Of a DNA stretch of 64,000 bases, positions 62,399-64,000 are shown one piece after another. The translations under genes and the position numbers were made by a program. The notes under the pieces are model-generated. The model had not been told where the DNA came from. It saw only the letters and a list, made by a program, of their open reading frames with translations, and ran no database searches. How positions within the stretch are numbered: the first letter of the stretch is position 1; every line of letters begins with the position of its first letter. This DNA comes from DATBJJ01 sp963750915 (lineage in GTDB: Bacteria > Acidobacteriota > Vicinamibacteria > Vicinamibacterales > 2-12-FULL-66-21). The DNA lies in assembly GCA_963750915.1 (NCBI GenBank), contig CAVVSF010000009.1, positions 248,001 to 312,000 on the forward strand, written 5' to 3'.

Positions 62399-62764
62399 AT
62401 GCACGGCTGGGTGCCCATCCTCATCATGATCGGCCTCGGGGCCGGGTTCGGGGCGTTCAACATCATCGCCTCGCACCTCATCGGTCCCCACAAGCCCACG
62501 CCGGAGAAGCTGGCGCCCTACGAGTGCGGCATGCCGCCCGTCGGCGACGCCCGCGAGCGCCACCCCGTCAAGTTCTACCTCGTGGCGATGATCTTCCTGC
62601 TCTTCGACATCGAAGTGGCGTTCCTGTATCCGTTTGCCCTGGCGATCCGCTCGTTGGGTTGGACCGGGTTCATCCAGATCCTGGTCTTCTTCCTGATCCT
62701 GGTCGTTGGATACGTCTACGTCTGGCGCAAGGGTGTGCTCGACTGGGGACACGAGCGCGCGTAG
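62399..62764 (+). CDS. nuoA: NADH-quinone oxidoreductase subunit A
   Basis: A 121-residue membrane subunit of respiratory complex I with three helices. KLAPYECGMPPVGDARERHPVKFYLVAMIFLLFDIEVAFLYP-type features are present (seen as YECGMPP, KFYLVAMIFLLFDIEVAFLY), the classic NuoA signature with the conserved Glu/Asp in the second helix. AGGA stands 8-10 bases before the ATG. It is the first gene of the nuo operon, 16 bases before nuoB. The leader upstream holds two terminator-like hairpins. Confidence 0.95.
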   Translation: MHGWVPILIMIGLGAGFGAFNIIASHLIGPHKPTPEKLAPYECGMPPVGDARERHPVKFYLVAMIFLLFDIEVAFLYPFALAIRSLGWTGFIQILVFFLILVVGYVYVWRKGVLDWGHERA

Positions 62765-62780
62765 CGGCCGTCCTTTCCTT

Positions 62781-63245
62781 ATGAGCGACAACGAGCTTCC
62801 CATCCTCACCACCACCGTCGAGAAAGTCGTCCAGTGGGCGCGGCGGTCGTCTGTCTGGCCGGTGACCTTCGGGCTCGCCTGCTGCGCCATCGAGATGATG
62901 GCAATGAGCGCCGGCCGCTACGACATCGCCCGGTTTGGCGCCGAGGTGTTCCGCGGCTCGCCGCGCCAGTCGGACCTGATGATCGTCGCCGGCCGCCTGT
63001 CGCGGAAGATGGCGCCGGTGCTGCGCCGGATCTACGACCAGATGCCCGAACCGAAATACGTCATCTCGATGGGCGCCTGCGCGTCGGTCGGGGGCGTGTT
63101 CGACAACTACGCGATCGTCCAGGGAGTGGACCAGGTGGTGCCGGTCGACGTCTTCGTGCCCGGCTGCCCGCCGCGGCCCGAGGCGCTCATCTACGGCATC
63201 GTCCAGCTGCAGCGAAAAATCGACAAGCAGAGGTCGTTCGCATAA
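62781..63245 (+). CDS. nuoB: NADH-quinone oxidoreductase subunit B
   Basis: A 154-residue peripheral-arm subunit of complex I carrying cluster N2. The four ligands are seen at Cys34-Cys35 (FGLACCAIEMM), Cys100 (MGACASVGG) and Cys129 (FVPGCPPRPEAL). The length is at the short end of the family. The ATG at 62781 is chosen because the sequence MSDNELPILTTTVEKV directly precedes the conserved core. It is followed by a 105-base gap before nuoC with no visible gene. Confidence 0.95.
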   Translation: MSDNELPILTTTVEKVVQWARRSSVWPVTFGLACCAIEMMAMSAGRYDIARFGAEVFRGSPRQSDLMIVAGRLSRKMAPVLRRIYDQMPEPKYVISMGACASVGGVFDNYAIVQGVDQVVPVDVFVPGCPPRPEALIYGIVQLQRKIDKQRSFA

Positions 63246-63350
63246 CCTACCGCCGCGCCGGGTCGATCGGCGTCCCGCGCGGCGGGCGCCGCCGCCAGGT
63301 CGCGCGCCGGCTGGCGCCGCCGTCGAGCAAACCCGCACCGTGATCACACG

Positions 63351-63938
63351 ATGAACGCAACCGCCATTATCGAAGTCCTGTCGCGCCGGCTGCCGGCCGA
63401 CGTGTCGTCCGGACTCGAGGTCGTCGAGGCGCGCGACGGCATGCCGACGCTCTATTCGGCGGCCGCCGGCCTGCCCGAGGTCTGCCTGGCACTGCGCGAC
63501 GCGCCGGAGCTGCGATTCGCGTTTTGTGCCGACGTCACCGCCGTTGACTATCACCCGCGCGAACCGCGCTACGAGCTGCTGTACGTGCTGGCGTGCCCCG
63601 GGGTCGCAGGCTACGGCGACACGCCGAAGCGCCTGCGCCTCAAGGTGCGGGTGAAGCAGGGCGAATCGGTGCCGTCGGTGTCGAGTGTCTGGGCGGCGGC
63701 CAACTGGGGCGAGCGCGAGGTCTTCGACTTCTTCGGGATCGAGTTCGCCGGCCATCCCGATTTGCGGCGCATCCTGATGCCGGACGACTGGGAAGGCTTC
63801 CCGATGCGGAAGGACTATCCGGTCCAGATCAATTCGCCGGTCAAGACCTACTCGCCGCTGCAGGTGTCTGAAGAGGACTTCGTCGCCAACGTGCAGGCAG
63901 CGCGGGACGGCGTCCGCGACCGGGAGCCGGGTCGCTGA
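63351..63938 (+). CDS. nuoC: NADH-quinone oxidoreductase subunit C
   Basis: A 195-residue 30-kDa-type subunit of complex I. The N-terminal half (ELRFAFCADVTAVDYHPREP) and the signature EREVFDFFGIEFAGHPDLRR followed by ILMPDDWEGFPMRKDYPVQ identify it. It is an individual NuoC, not the NuoCD fusion, because the frame stops at 63938. The operon surely continues with nuoD beyond the window; an ATG at 63990 (MSA...) might be its start, but too little is present to call it. Confidence 0.94.
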   Translation: MNATAIIEVLSRRLPADVSSGLEVVEARDGMPTLYSAAAGLPEVCLALRDAPELRFAFCADVTAVDYHPREPRYELLYVLACPGVAGYGDTPKRLRLKVRVKQGESVPSVSSVWAAANWGEREVFDFFGIEFAGHPDLRRILMPDDWEGFPMRKDYPVQINSPVKTYSPLQVSEEDFVANVQAARDGVRDREPGR

Positions 63939-64000
63939 TGCCGCGCGCCGGGCGATGATGCCGATGCCGCGCCTCGAGCGAAGACGCTGATGTCCGCCAG

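Noticed and set aside
1..64000. CRISPR array, prophage or insertion sequence
   Set aside because: No spaced direct repeats, transposase, integrase or phage structural motif was seen. The repeats at 60483 and 62129 are contiguous 7-mers, not spacer arrays.

Overview
The window is a high-GC chromosomal stretch from a diderm (LPS-type) bacterium. The gene style, with GTG/TTG starts, GT/methyltransferase fusions, large secreted proteins built from repeated 'IDxP...GWAxD' modules and a thiS-thiG pair near a nuo operon, recalls Acidobacteriota of the Vicinamibacteria type. That placement is inference: there is no rRNA or tRNA in the window to settle it.

Layout. (1) 1-16.1 kb, all on the plus strand and visibly less GC-rich: the tail of a glycosyltransferase, then a tightly overlapping operon (2253-10000) for a GDP-activated heptose (transaldolase, gmhA-, gmhB-, hddA- and hddC-like genes) with four sugar-modifying oxidoreductases, then a methyltransferase-glycosyltransferase fusion, a large YfhO-like membrane protein and a sugar O-methyltransferase. 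(2) 16.3-41 kb: a polysaccharide locus of very high GC with genes on both strands. It holds GT2 and GT4 glycosyltransferases, SAM methyltransferases, paired epimerases, polytopic membrane proteins, an ABC exporter (Wzm-like permease plus a Wzt-like ATPase fused to a methyltransferase domain) and a WecA-like initiating phosphoglycosyltransferase. (3) 41.3-54.1 kb: four large exported proteins sharing C-terminal modules: a repeat protein, a PQQ-type sugar dehydrogenase and two tandem matrixin-like metalloproteases. (4) 54.2-62.1 kb: more glycosyltransferases, an O-antigen ligase/polymerase, a WbdD-like methyltransferase and an embedded thiS-thiG pair. (5) 62.4-64 kb: the start of the respiratory complex I operon (nuoA, nuoB, nuoC).

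How it may work together (inference): a lipid-linked glycan is started by the WecA-like enzyme, extended by the many cytoplasmic glycosyltransferases using heptose and epimerised sugars, decorated or capped by methyltransferases, exported by the Wzm/Wzt-like ABC transporter and ligated by the WaaL/Wzy-family protein. The Wzt-methyltransferase fusion would place a methyltransferase directly on the exporter. The secreted modular proteins may be surface proteins associated with this envelope.

Sequence quality: seven genes clearly read through only if one extra base is ignored, and an eighth probably does; all shifts have the same sign. They are best explained as single-base insertions in the assembly, so those genes are annotated as whole CDSs with the break noted. 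Long open frames antisense to real genes are plentiful because of the GC content and were left out.
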